Positions 41,606 to 54,700 of a DNA stretch of 64,000 bases are shown here, in pieces. The stretch covers positions 76,271,617 through 76,335,616 of the forward strand of contig CM039463.1 of NCBI GenBank assembly GCA_022414725.1, read 5' to 3'. Source of the DNA: Microglena sp. YARC. Its lineage: Eukaryota > Chlorophyta > Chlorophyceae > Chlamydomonadales > Chlamydomonadaceae. Numbering within the stretch: position 1 is the first letter of the stretch; each line of letters begins with the position of its first letter. Both the position numbers and the translations under genes were made by a program. The notes below the pieces were generated by a model, which was not told the origin of the DNA, made no database searches, and saw nothing but the letters and a program-made list of their open reading frames with translations.

Positions 41606-41637
<32 letters not shown>

Positions 41638-41650
41638 CCACCACCACATG
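41460..41650 (+). repeat. (CCCA)n, (CA)n and (CCA)n compound microsatellite
   Basis: Poly-C, then ccca, ca and cca units. Valine- and cysteine-rich frames are artefacts. Confidence 0.97.
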
Positions 41651-44376
41651 TTGCGTCTGCGACACTGGACGCAGCGTCCTGAACAACCCCGGTTGGGACT
41701 TCGGAATTGAGCATTGATCTGTCCTGTTCTTAATTTCACACCTAAACCTTTTCATATTTCCTTTCCCTGTACCGTATATGGTGCTTTACAATATATGTAC
41801 AGTATGATACAGTCCAGGGGTAGCCTATTAGGCGAAGTGACTTGCGGAGATGCCCCACCTCGAGTATGGTGAGAGCATTCTGGAGTATTACTGTTGTATT
41901 ATAGTAGGGTGCAAGGTCTGTCTAGGGTGTTTCAAAATCTACGTTTTGAGGCGTTACTGTTCTCAAAATCTACTTTCTCCTGGGCCCTAATTTATATCTC
42001 AAATTGAACAGGCCCTCAAAAATCTGCGCTTGAGGCATTTAACACGACGTTGTGAACAACCCATGTATGGGGGTTCTGGTTTAGCAAGCAATTTGTATTT
42101 AAATGATTTTCACCTCTGGAAGTGTGACCCCTTACACTAACCAGGGCCACCGAGGATATGACCTCGACAAGTAATATGCAAACGACAGAGGAGTGGATCA
42201 GTGCAGGAACCGAGATTATGGGACATTGAGGTAATTTAAGAATTTATATGCTGTAGCACTTCAAGATACTGTTAAATAATTGATGTACCCCTGGACGCAA
42301 GTAAGGTTTGAGCGGGCGGGCCAACTGCCCAACTCGTGTGTGAAAAGAACACGAAAAAAGTGAAAGGAAAATATATACTCTGACCTCTTGACTCTGGTAC
42401 TCAGTGATTCTGTGAGAGGTTACTTTTCTTTTAAACAAAATCCTTAACAGTACTACCAAATGTCACCCCTCTTAGAAACGCCGACGTGGCCAACACCAAA
42501 CTGGCATTTTCTTGTCTGTTCATGTTTCACCATGGACCTCTAGGGGTAGCCAAATACCTGTAGACCTAAGGGAGTAAGGGACCCTCGAACACTAAACTTG
42601 AATGGATTAATTATCGGTACCAGCACTGCTAAGCAGCATGCTGCAGTGTTCCATGCTGCACTTCTACGGTATGAGGTTGAGCGAGATAGATCGATGACCA
42701 GATCGAGACCTTGTACGCTAACGGAAATGCGGAGTCACGTGATACCGCGTGTGACCCCCCGTGTGACCCCGTGGCCAGTATGGTAAAAAGCATACCGGTT
42801 GTCAGAAGCATCTACGGACCTTAATGGGAATATCCAAGAATCAGCGCCTGTAACGTTTGCTAGCACCAGTCATCTGCTCATTCCGCAACTCCACTCTGTT
42901 GCATGTTGTCTCAATGTTCTAAATTCAGGGTCGAGGATACATCCACCTGAATAAGTGTTTAACGCGGGCTAGAGCCAGCTCGTCGCATCTCACTTTCTGC
43001 TTGAGATTAAGCTTCATATACCGGTATACTGGCTGTTCTTCCGGAGAGCTTGTCGTGTGGGGGGTGCGAGACCACGGGGTTTCATCCTCGCGACCTCTTG
43101 ACTGTCTCAGCTGAAAGGAGGAGTTGAACGCTGCAGCAGTGTATAATTTAGCGCCATGTTCAAGACCAAGCTGTTTTCGGCGACCAAGGAGTCTAAATCC
43201 GCTAATACCAGTGGGACAGGGTTGGAGGTGGGTCCACGTGTTGCCCTCCTGCATTCCGCGTCGGAAGCTTAACCTCCTGCTTGGTCTGAACGCAGCCTCT
43301 GTTGCACGTTGACGCCCACGAGGAAGGCGGAATTCAATGCAATGACGACGTGCTCCTGGCCAAAGTTAGAGAGTGAGTACTAGGTTCAACTTCAGGAGTC
43401 TCTACAGCTGAAGCTCCATGCACCCCATATCCAGTTAGCCTCAATGCAGCTTGATGCCTTGCATTTATATAAATTCACAGTCTGCTCCTACTCTAGGTGG
43501 CCTTATATTTGATTTGATTTGATAAATTATTTGATAAAGCCTCTAAGACAACAAAACATAATGGGCACAATCAGGAGGCGCCCAGGCCACCCAAACTGTA
43601 CTAATGCCGAGTGCTTTTTCTGAGAATGGGGCTATAATGGCATGGTTCACGGCTATGTTTTGAGCTAAATTCCAGGTCATTCTGAGCACCTCATTTACGT
43701 GTGGGTGGGTGGGTGAGGGGGGTGGGGTGGGTGGGTGGGGGGTCAGCCCTCCTCAGGTTTTTTCTCTCTTTTTACTCAGACCTCCAAATGACATTCTGAG
43801 ACCACCATTGAGATTGTTTAGACAAAGGCTGTTAAGGGCACCACTTAAGAGCCAGGGGGTGTATGGGTGGGTAAGTGGGTGGATAATGTGGGTGGTTATG
43901 GGTGGGTGAGTATGAGTGGAAGGATGGGTATGGATGGCTGGGTATGGGTGGGTACTGTGGGTGGGTGGATGGATGGATGGGTGAGTATTTTGATTATCGT
44001 ACAATCCCTGTTTGGGAATTCTAAAGGTGCCATTGTGTGCGCCGTTGTTTAAAGACCCAGAATCCATATCTATTTCCTAGTCATGCCTCTTATTCCTATT
44101 TAGGGGGGGGGGGGGCTGGGGGGGGATCAGCCCTCCTCAGGTGTTTTAGGCATAAGGGGTCATCATTTTATAGACACTTCTGTCATGAAATTATAAATAC
44201 TTTACTGCTTTCTGCCGCCAAACCCCCAACCCCGAGCCCAACAGCCATATGGTTATGAATCCAAATCCAACAACCCTGGTCCAACACCACTCCGCCATCC
44301 AGTCCTCAGCCTCTGGTTCCAATGTTGGAGGTAGCTGGTTCCAATGTCAGCAGTAGTTTATGCCTCAAGCAGCCCC
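41651..44376. other. region upstream of ORP, no exon identified
   Basis: The N-terminal exons and promoter of ORP should be here or within 39-44 kb, but no pleckstrin-homology or FFAT-like sequence was recognised. A reversed end of the ~120-bp element (gtccaggggtagcctattag) is at 41810. gggtggg repeats lie at 43700-43990, with a 13-G run at 44104. Confidence 0.3.
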
Positions 44377-44578
44377 TTTCAGTGATGTACATTGGTCTAG
44401 TGATAGACCAAAACGCTTGAGGATGAAGAGTCGGGGGTTCGATCCCCCCTTCGGTCGCTCTTGGCGTTGCAGGTCGTCGTCAACCGCGATGGTAGCTTGT
44501 CCAGTTGAGGTAGGAGACCGCTCCCCACCCGCGTACGACGGGCTCCCTTAACACCACGCCCCACCAGGCGTTATCATT
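44377..44578 (+). mobile_element. SINE family 1, full copy (head type A)
   Basis: Nearly identical to 22230-22420 through the B-box (gggttcgatccc) and body, ending ccaccaggcgttatcatt. Confidence 0.75.
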
Positions 44579-44637
44579 ACCTTTTTATGCCTCAAGCCTC
44601 GCTGAGTCCCAATCCACTCAGGCATGAAGCCTGATAT

Positions 44638-44810
44638 TCTTGTTTTTGGCGGAGCCCCTAGGGTTACCCCGTTGACTGGTTGACCCTGCGTCTGACCGCC
44701 GCCCGAGATGAACCATGACACGTCAGCCAACGGTCTCTTAACTAACTCGCTTCCGTTGCCACCTGTCTCTCTGTTGCGAACGCCCTCCGCCAATTTTTAG
44801 CGTCGCTTGC
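44638..44810 (-). repeat. GGCGGAG-ended dispersed repeat, copy 2
   Basis: Starts tttttggcggagcccc and ends ctccgccaatttttagcg, so ggcggag appears at both ends in inverted orientation. Confidence 0.55.
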
Positions 44811-44827
44811 CCCCCCCCCCCCTTCCC

Positions 44828-44979
44828 CCCGCCCCTCCCTTCTCTGCAGATCAGAATCAAGCTAGATAACTTATAGTTGTCAGAGCCTGCTCTACGTCAG
44901 CATCAACTTGGTCAACACGCCCATGCCGGTCGCAATGTCCAAATAATTTGTCACATATCTATACCTATGCTTGTTACCC

Positions 44980-45016
<37 letters not shown>

Positions 45017-45430
45017 TGCAGATCAGTATCAAGCTGGATAACTTCCATTCACCAGAGCCTGCTCTACGTCAGCATCCACTTGATCAACACTCCCATGCCG
45101 GTCGCAATATTCCAATTTATTATTTACCTATGCTTGTCACCCTCCCCCCCCCCACCCCCCCTCCCCTCTCCCCTCTCCCCCTGCAGATCAGTATCAAGGT
45201 GGATAACTTCCATGGGCAAGAGGCTGCTCTACGTCAGCATGAACTTGATCAACACGCCCATGCCGGTCGCACTGTCCAATTTTTTTTTACCTATGCTTGT
45301 TATGCCCCTCTCTGCAAATCAATATCAAGCTGGCTAACTTCCATGGGCAAGAGGCTTCTCTACGTCAGCATCCACTTGATCAACACGCCCATGCCTGTCG
45401 CAATGTCCAAATAATTTGTTACATATCTTA
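44828..45430 (+). repeat. acceptor-edge ladder of ORP exon a
   Basis: Four copies (near 44848, 45018, 45185 and 45316) of ctgcagatcagtatcaag and the next ~80 bp of exon a, each ending at atgccggtcgcaatgtcc and followed by intron. Several are preceded by long C runs (34 C at 44981-45014). Acceptor AG is kept in most, but the copies stop before the donor. Confidence 0.85.
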
Positions 45431-45513
45431 ACCTATGCTTGTTACCCCCCACCCCCACCCCCACCCCCCACCCCCCACACACACCCACACCCACACACCC
45501 ACTCCCCCTGCAG

Positions 45514-45728
45514 ATTAGTATCTAGCTGGATAACTTCCATGGGCAAGAGGCTGCTGTATGGGAGCATCAACTTGATCAACACGCCCATGCCGGTCGGGAT
45601 GTTTGAGCCAAGGAGTTACTTGGAGAAGTTGGCAGACGTTTGGGTGTATCCACGCTTTCTTGAACTGGCTGCTGATGCGACAGATCCAGTGGAGAGGATG
45701 AAATTCACCGTGGCTTGGTTTACAGCTG
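45514..45728 (+). CDS. ORP exon a
   Basis: 215 nt from cccctgcag to gtagga; phase 2 in, phase 1 out. Reads LVSSWITSMGKRLLYGSINL, INTPMPVGMFEPRSYLEKLA and DVWVYPRFLELAADATDPVE up to FTAG. This is the start of the lipid-binding domain (lid and EPRSYLE segment). The previous exon must end in phase 2. Confidence 0.85.
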
Positions 45729-48700
45729 GTAGGACCCATAGCTTTTATTTTCAGCTACCAGCAGATCTCTACAAGTTTGGTCTTTTCTTTTCAGCTACCA
45801 GCTGAACTCTGCAATTTTGGTCTTTCTCAAAGTTTCTTGAACTTGCTGCTGATGCAGCAGATCCGGTGGAAGGAATGAAATTCACTGTGGCTTGGTTAAC
45901 AGATGGTAGGACCCATAGCTTTTCTTTTCAGCTACCAGCAGCAGCATCTGCTTGAACTCTACAACTTTGGTCTCTCTCAAAGTTTCTTGAACTTGCTGTT
46001 GATGCAGCAGATCCTGTGGACAGGATGGAACTCACTGTGGCTTGGTTTACGGCTGGTAGGACCGATAGCTTTTTTTCAGAAACCAGCAGCAGCTTCAGTT
46101 TGAACTCTGCAATTTGGTCTCTTGAACTTGCTGTTCGTGCAACAGATCCTGTGAAAAGAATTAAGTTCACAGTGGATTGTTTTACAGCTGGTAGGACCAT
46201 TCGCTTTTCTTTTCAGCTACCAGCAGCAGCGTCAGCTTGAACTCTAGGAATTTGGTTTTTCTAAAAGTTTCTTGAACTTGCTGCTGATGCAGCAGATCCT
46301 GCGGAGAGGATGAAATTCACAGTGGCTTGGTTTATAGCTGGTAGAACCCGTAGCTTTTTGGCTGAGCTCCTCCTTCTGGGAGGCGAGAGCCCCCAGATTC
46401 ACCCCGTTGTCCGTCTGTGCGACCGACCGACCGACGACCGGCGACCGAGACGAAGCCTGACACGTCAGCCGACTGTCTCACAACTAACTGGCTTTTGTCA
46501 GCTCATTCCGTTGCCACCTGTCATTCTGTTTCCAACACTCTCCGCCAATGTCCCGCGTCGCTTGCGACGCTGCTTATGACCTTTATTTTCAGCTACCAGC
46601 AGCAGCTCCAGCTTTCACACTAAAAGTTTGGTCCCTCTAAAAGTTCTATGGTCAAAGCCCTTGTCTTATTTTTGGCTGAGCCCCCCAGAATGGTGGGAGC
46701 CCCCAGGGTTACCCCGTTTTCCGTTTGACCGTCCGCCCATCCGACTGCCCCCCCGAGATGAAGCCTGACACATCAGCCAACACTCTCCGCAAATTTCTAG
46801 CGTCGCTTGCAATGCTGCTTAGGTCTGTCCTATTGTCTTGTTGAATCAAAATGGTTTTCCTGTGTTCACTCTGTGCTCTTGAGCTTGAACTTGATAACAT
46901 GGCCTTAAGCTTCTGGCTGTCCACAAGGGGCTTTAATGCCATGAATGGTTATGGATTTCCTGTGTTGAGATGTTTTCAATTTTTGAAGGAATAAGTTGCT
47001 CACATGATTTTGGGCCCAAGTATTTCTGTGGGCAGTTCTCTTGAACAAGTCCTAGTTAGTCCTAGTTATTCCTAGTTGGTCCTAGTTAGGAAAATTGGTG
47101 GAGAGTGTTGGCTATTGAAACGACAGGTGGCAACGTAATGGAGTGGACCGAAGCCAGTTAGTTATGAGATGGTTGGCTGACGTGTCATACTTCGTCTCAG
47201 TGTCGGTCGGATGGATGCACGGACGGGCGGACAGGCGGACAACGGGGTGAATTTGGAGGCTCCCGCCTTCCAGAAGGGGGGGCTCCGCCCAAAACACCCG
47301 CACCCTTCTGTTAGATGCGTCTGCAGGCTTGAACCATGGGTGCGCAAAATGGCTGAAGCCGTTCAACCCGCTAGCGCCACCACCACCACCACCACCCATC
47401 CAACCAACCAAGCACCCGTCCCCCTCCATTCCTCTCCTAACAGGCCTGCAACATGGGTTTGAAAATGGGCTGAAGCCTTTCACCCGGCTAGCACCACCAC
47501 CACCACCACCACCCATCCACGCGACTAAGCAGCCCTCCCTCTCTCCCTCCCCCTCCTCTCCTATTAGGCCTGTACCATGGGTCTGAAAAATGGTTGAAGC
47601 TGTTCACCCGCTACCACCACCACCACCACCACCACCACCCATCCACGTGACTAAGCAGCCCTCCCCCTCTCCCTCCCCTCCTCCTCTCCCTAACAGGCCT
47701 GTACCATGGGTTTGAAAAATGGCTGAAGCCTTCCAACCTGCTAGCACCACCACCACCACCACCACCCGACTAAGCAGCCCTCCCCTCCCCCTCTCCCTCC
47801 CCCTCCTCTCCTAGCAGGCCTGTACCATGGGTCTGAAGAATGATTGAAGCTGTTCACCCCTCTAGCACCACCACCACCACCCATCCACGCGACTAAGCAG
47901 CCCTCCCCCTCCCCCTCTCCCTTTCCCTCCTCTCCTAACAGGCCTGTACCATGGGTCTGAAAAATGATTGAAGCTTTACCCCTCTAGCACCACCACCACC
48001 ACCACCACCACCACCACCACCCATCTACGTAACCAAGCACCCCCCCTCCATCTCCCTCTCTTGACTGGCCTGCACCACGAGTTTGAAAAATAGCTGAAGC
48101 CTTCCAACCTGCTAGCACCATCACCACCACCACCACCCATCCACGCAACCATGCACCCCCTCCCTCTCCTCTCTTGACTGGCCTGCACCACGAGTTTGAA
48201 AAATAGCTGAATCCTTTCAACCCCAACCTTGGATTGATTGTCAGAAACTCCTTCAAGAATGTGCCCCCACCCCACCCTACCCCACCGGGACCCCCGACCC
48301 CCCCCTCCCCCTCCCCCTCCCCCTTCCCCTCCTCTCCTAACAGGCCTGCACCATGGGTTTTGAAAAATGGCTGAAGCCATTCAACCTGCTAACTCCATCA
48401 CCACCGACACCCATCCACGCAACCAAGCACCCCCTCCTCACCCCCCACCCCCCACCCCACCCTCCCCCTCCTCTCCTAACAGGCCTGCACCATGGGTTTG
48501 AAAAATGGCTGAAGCCGTTCAACCCCATCCTAGGAGAGACCTGGCAAGCAAGGCAGGTTGATGGGTCTGTGATTCAGATGGAACAAACCAGTCATCACCC
48601 ACCTGTCTCAGTCTTTCACATCGAGGGACCAGGTGAGTTGAGGGTTTCGGGTTGTAGGTGTTTTGAGATCAGACCAGACATCACCCACTAGTCTCAGTCT

Positions 48701-51700
48701 TTCGCATTGAGGGACCTGGTGAGTTGTTTTGTTAGCAAGGGGGGAAGCAGGACCTGGCAAACAAACAAGCAAGGCAAGCTGATGGGTCTGTGATTCAGAT
48801 GGAACAAAACAGTCACCACCCACCTGTCTCAGTCTTTCACATTTAAGGACATTGTGAATTTTATTTTCACAGGGGGGAAACAGGGCCTGGCAAGCAAGGC
48901 AGGCTGATGGGTCTGTGATCCAGATGCATCAGACCAGTCACCAACCTGCCTCAGTCTTTCGCATTGAGGGACGTAGTGAGTTGCACTTTCTGTATAGATC
49001 AGACTAGTCATGACCCACCAACCTGTCTTACTCTTGCTCATTGAAGGATCTAGTCAGTTGTAGGGATTCGGATTTTAGTCATTTTTAGATCAGACCAGAC
49101 ATCACCCACCTGTCTCAGTCTTCCACATTGAGGGACCTGGTAAGTTGTGTTTTTACAGGGTGGAACCAGGGCCTGGCAAATAAGCAAGGCAGGCTGATAG
49201 GTCTGTGATTCTGATGCATCAGACCAGTCACCACCCACCTGTCTCAGTCTTTCACATTGAGGGACCTGGAGAGTTGTAGTTTTTTCAGGGGGGGGGCAGG
49301 ACCTGGCAAGCAAGGCAGGCTGATGGGTCAGTGATCTCGATGCATCAGACCAGTCAACAACCTGCCTGTCTCAGTCTTTCACATTGAAGGACCTGGTAAG
49401 TGGCTTTTTTACAGGGGGGAACCAGGACTTAGCAAGCAAGGCAGGCTGATGGGTCTGTGATTAAGATGGAGCAAACCAGTCACCACCCACCTGTCTCGGT
49501 CTTTCACATTGAAGGGCCTGGTAAGTTGTTTTGTTAACAAGGTGGGAAGCAGGACCTGGCAAACAAACAAGCAAGGCAGTTTGGTGTTCAGTTTATCTGT
49601 GCCTTTTCTTTTTAAGCTCTTTCTAACGGTTGGGCAAGTCGCTTGAGCCTATTTTGCCTACCCCTGGACTGTAACATACACATACATACAAGACAGGCTG
49701 ATGGGTCTGTGATTAAGATTGAGCAAACCAGTCACCACCTACATGTCTCAGTCTTTCACATTGAGGGACCTGGTAAGTTGCTTTTTTACAGGAAGGAACC
49801 ATGACTTGGCAAGCAAGGCAGGCTGATGGGTCAGTGATTCAGATGGAGCAAACCAGTCACCACCTACCTGTCTCAGTTTTTCATATTGAGGGACCTGGTG
49901 AGTTGTAGGGTTTCGGGTTTTATTTTGTTTTAGATCAGACCTGTCATCACCAACTCACCTGTCTTAGCCTTCGTCATTGAAGGATCTAGTAAGTTTGCGC
50001 TTCCTTTGGTGGATCATGTAGGGTTTAGGGTTTACCAGGCTTATCCAATTATAATTTATTATTTACACATGTGTGCTTCCTTTGGTGGATCATATAGGAT
50101 TCAGGGCTTATAAGGCTTATCCTATTATTAGGGTAAAGGGTTTATTAGGGTGATCCTGGTAGCCTGTCAGTACCTACCATCGTCATCATGATTAAGTAAA
50201 ACCCTTCCATTTGCCACTTACCACTCCAGGCCCTCAAAGATACATCCAATGGCAAGTGTATGAGCAACCAAAAAAGCATGTACGCACCACCATCCATCCT
50301 GCAGCATGGGGCAAGTAGCGCTTACGTACCCTCTATATATCTAACATCTCACTCATGATCAAGTAAAGCTCATCCAGTTGTAGCTCACCACCCCAGGCCC
50401 CACACAAGCAGACCTACCAAGTAACAAGTAAGATAGCAACCAAAGAATCTTGTTACCAACACCATCCATCCTGCTGCATGGGGGCAAGTACCACTTCAGC
50501 AGCCTGTCTATATCTAGCATCTCCATCATGATCAAGCAAACCCATCCAGTGGTAGCTTACCACCCCCAGCCCCAAACAGTCAAACAAATCGAATGGCAAG
50601 TAAGCAAGTAACTAGAGAATGTTGTGAATACCACCATGCATCCTGCAGCATGGGGTCAATTGGCGCATCTGTAACCTGTCAGTACCCAGCATCACCATTA
50701 TGATAAAGCAAACCCATCCAGTCACCACTCACCACCCCAGGCCCTAAATCAACAAATCCAATGGCAAGTGTGTGAGTAACCAAAGAAGCATATCCACACC
50801 ACCATCCATCCTGCAGCATGAAGCAAGTAGCGCTTGTGTAGCCTGTCCATACCTAACATCTGCATCATCATCAAGCAAACCCATTTACGTGTGAGTCACC
50901 AACCCCAGGCCCCACACAATCAAACCAACCAATTAAAAAGTAAGCTAGCAACCAAAGAAGCTTGTAACCCACACCATCCATGCTGCTGCAGCTAACCAAC
51001 AGCACCCATGTTACCAACACCAACCATGCTGGTACATGGGGCAAGTGCCGCCAGATGCCGAACCTTTAGATCTAAGTGGCACCGCACCCGGTGTAACCGG
51101 TGTATCAGTGAAGTCTCTGCTACATTGAGGGCGGTGACCAACACCATTCATGCTTCTGATGCTAACCAACAGCACCCATGTAACCAACACCATCCATGCA
51201 TGCTGCTACATGGGGCAAGTACCTCTAGACGCTGAACACTCAGGTCTAAGTGGCCCCGCTTCCGGTGTAACAGGTGTTACAGTGGAGTCTCTGCTACATT
51301 GAGGGCGGTAACCAACACCATCCATGCTGCTGCTGCTACTGCTAACCAACAGCACCCATGTAACCAACACCATCTATGCTTCTTCTGCTAACCAACAGCA
51401 CCCATGTAACCAACACCATCTATGCTTCTTCTGCTAACCAACAGCACCCATGTAACCAACACCATCTATGCTTCTTCTGCTAAACCAACAGCACCCATGT
51501 AACCAACACCATCTATGCTTCTTCTGCTAACCAACAGCACCCATGTAACCAACACCATCTATGCTTCTTCTGCTAACCAACAGCACCCATGTAACCAACA
51601 CCATCTATGCTTCTGCTGCTAACCAACAGCACCCATGTAACCAACACCATCTATGCTTCTGCTGCTAACCAACAGCACCCATGTAACCAACACCATCTAT

Positions 51701-54700
51701 GCTTCTTCTGCTAACCAACAGCACCCATGTAACCAACACCATCTATGCTTCTTCTGCTAACCAACAGCACCCATGTAACCAACACCATCCCTGCTGCTGT
51801 AGGTGGCAAGTGCTACCTCCGAGGCCTCTCCCAGCCCAACATGTCCCTAATGGTCAAGCAAACCTCTCAAAATATTGCTACCCCCACCCCCACCCACCCC
51901 CCACCCCCCATGCCCCCAACACATCCCTGCTGCTGTAGGTGGTAAGTATTGCTTACGCGGCCTCTCCCAGCCCAACGTGTCCCTCTTGGTCAAGCAAACC
52001 TCTCAAATATTGCTACCCACCCCACCCCCCCCCCCGCCCCCCATGCCCCCAACACCATCCCTGCTGCTGTAGGTGGCAAGTACTGCTTCCGAGGCCTCTC
52101 CCAGCCCAACGTGTCCCTCATGGTCTCTTGGTCAAGCAAACCCATCAAAATATTGCTACTCACTACCACCAGCACCAGCACCACCTGGCCCACCGCCCCC
52201 CCCCCCCCCTTATGCCCCAAACAGTCAAACAAACCAAGTAAGAAGTAAACCAAGTAAAAAAAAACCATAAAAAAAAATAGAAGTAAGAAGTAGGCAAGCA
52301 CCTGAATAAGCTGATAACCAACACCATCCATGCTGCTGCTGCTGCTGCTGCTGCAAACCGACAGCACCCATGTAACCAACACCATACATGCTTGCTGCTA
52401 GTAGGTGGCACGGAGTACGCTTTCGGAGGCCTCTCCCAGCCCAACTTGTCCCTTATGGTCAAGTACTACGGCTTCAAGACATTTGCAAAAGGTTTCAAAT
52501 ATGTTGAAAAAGCTGGTAACCAACACCATCCCTACTGCTGTAGGTGGCAAGTATCGCTTCCGAGGCCTCTCCCAGCCCAACTTGTCCCTTATGGTCAAGT
52601 ACTACGGCTTCAAGACAGTTGCAAAAGGTTTCAAATATGTTGAATAAGCTGGTGACCAACACCATCCCTACTGCTGTAGGTGGCAAGTATCGCTTCCGAG
52701 GCCTCTCCCAGCCCAACGTGTCCCTCATGGTTAAGTACTATGGCTTCAAGACGGTCGCCAAAGGTTTCAGATACGTTGAATTCAGGGACGGCTCGCGCAT
52801 AGACATCCAATACCCCGCCTACGTGATGAGGGGGGTGGTCCGTAGCTCTAGGCCTCGAGCAGAGGTTGAGGGAACTGCCACCTTCACATACGCCCATGCA
52901 GGTACGGCTGGAAGCGTGTGCATTCTGTGAATGATCATAATGGTAATTGACTCGGAATGACTTTGAATTTCTTGACTTGACTTGACTGGACTCAATTTGA
53001 CTTGACCTGACTTGACTTGACTTGACTCGACTCGACTCGACTCATCTTGACTCGACTCGTCTCGACTCGACTTGACTCGACTCGACTTGACTCGACTTGA
53101 CTTGACTTGACTTGACTTGACTTGACTTGACTTGATTTGACCGCCTTCACCTATTCCTGTAAAGGTATGTTTGCCAGTATGTGCATATTCATCCAGTGAA
53201 TTTCAAAAAATTTGACTTTGACTCAATTTTGCCTTGATTTGACTTGATTTGCCTTGACTTCACTTGCCTTCACTTGAGTTGACTTCACTTCACTTCACGT
53301 CACTTCACGTCACTTCACTTCACGTCACTTCACTTCACGTCACTTCACTTCACGTCACTTCACTTCACCTCACTGAACTGAACTGAACTGAACTGAACTG
53401 TCTGGCTGAATGGATGGATGGATGGCTGACTGGCTGGCTGACTGACTGACTGACTGGCTGACTGACTGACTGACTGACTGACTGACTGACTGACTGACTG
53501 ACTGACTGACTGACTGGCTGACTCACTGACTGGCTGGCTGGCTGGCTGACAGACTCACTCACTCACTCACTCACTCACTCACTCACTCACTCACTCACTC
53601 ACTCACTCACTCACTCACTCACTCACTCACTCACTGACTCACTGACTCACTCACTCACTGACTCACTGACTCACTGATCACTGACTCACTGACCACTGAC
53701 TCACTGACTCACTGACTCACTGACTCACTGACTGACTGACTGACTGACTGACTGACTGACTGGCTGACTCACTGACTGGCTGGCTGGCTGGCTGGCTGAC
53801 AGACTCACTCACTCACTCACTCACTCACTCACTCACTCACTCACTCACTCACTCACTCACTCACTCACTCACTGACTCACTCACTCACTCACTCACTGAC
53901 TCACTCACTCACTCACTCACTGACTCACTGACTCACTGACTCACTGACTCACTGACTCACTGACTCACTGACTCACTGACTCACTGACTCACTCATCACT
54001 GACTGACTGACTGACTGACTGACTGACTGACTGACTGACTGACTGACTGACTGACTGACTGACTGACTGACTGGACAGACTGACTGATTGACTGACTGAT
54101 AGACTGACTGACTGATTGACTGACTCGCTGACTGACTCGCTGGCTGCAGGACTGAAAGCCATCATCAATTTTGGACACATCAAGGGGGGTAAAGGCTACC
54201 AGCGTCGTACAGACGCTGTGAAAGGCGGCATCTGGGTGGTTGACCCCAGTGCAAGAAGCGGGGTGTCAGGTACGGCTACATTTATTGTGTGGGTAGGGTC
54301 GTGTGGGTGGTCCACAGTGTTTGTGAGTGTCTTTTAAGGTAATGATAAAGCCTGGTGGGGCTTGGTGTAAAGGGAGCCCATCGTACACGGGTGGGGAGCG
54401 GTCTCTCACCTCAACTGGATAAGCTACCATCGCGGTTGACAACGACCTGCAACACCAAGATTGATCGAAGGGGGAGTCGAACCCCCGAATCTTCATCCTC
54501 AAGCGATCTGGTCTACCATTAGACCATTGTATATCACTGAAAGGGGCTGTGTGTGTTGTAAGTTATCTTCAAACATATGGATTCTAGTAAAACTAAAGCA
54601 AGCAAGCAAGACTCTGGTGCTGCCAAACGCTGTGAAGGGAGGTATCTAGGTGGTTGACCCCAGTGCAAGAAATGGGGTGTCAGGTACAAGCTACAGGCTA

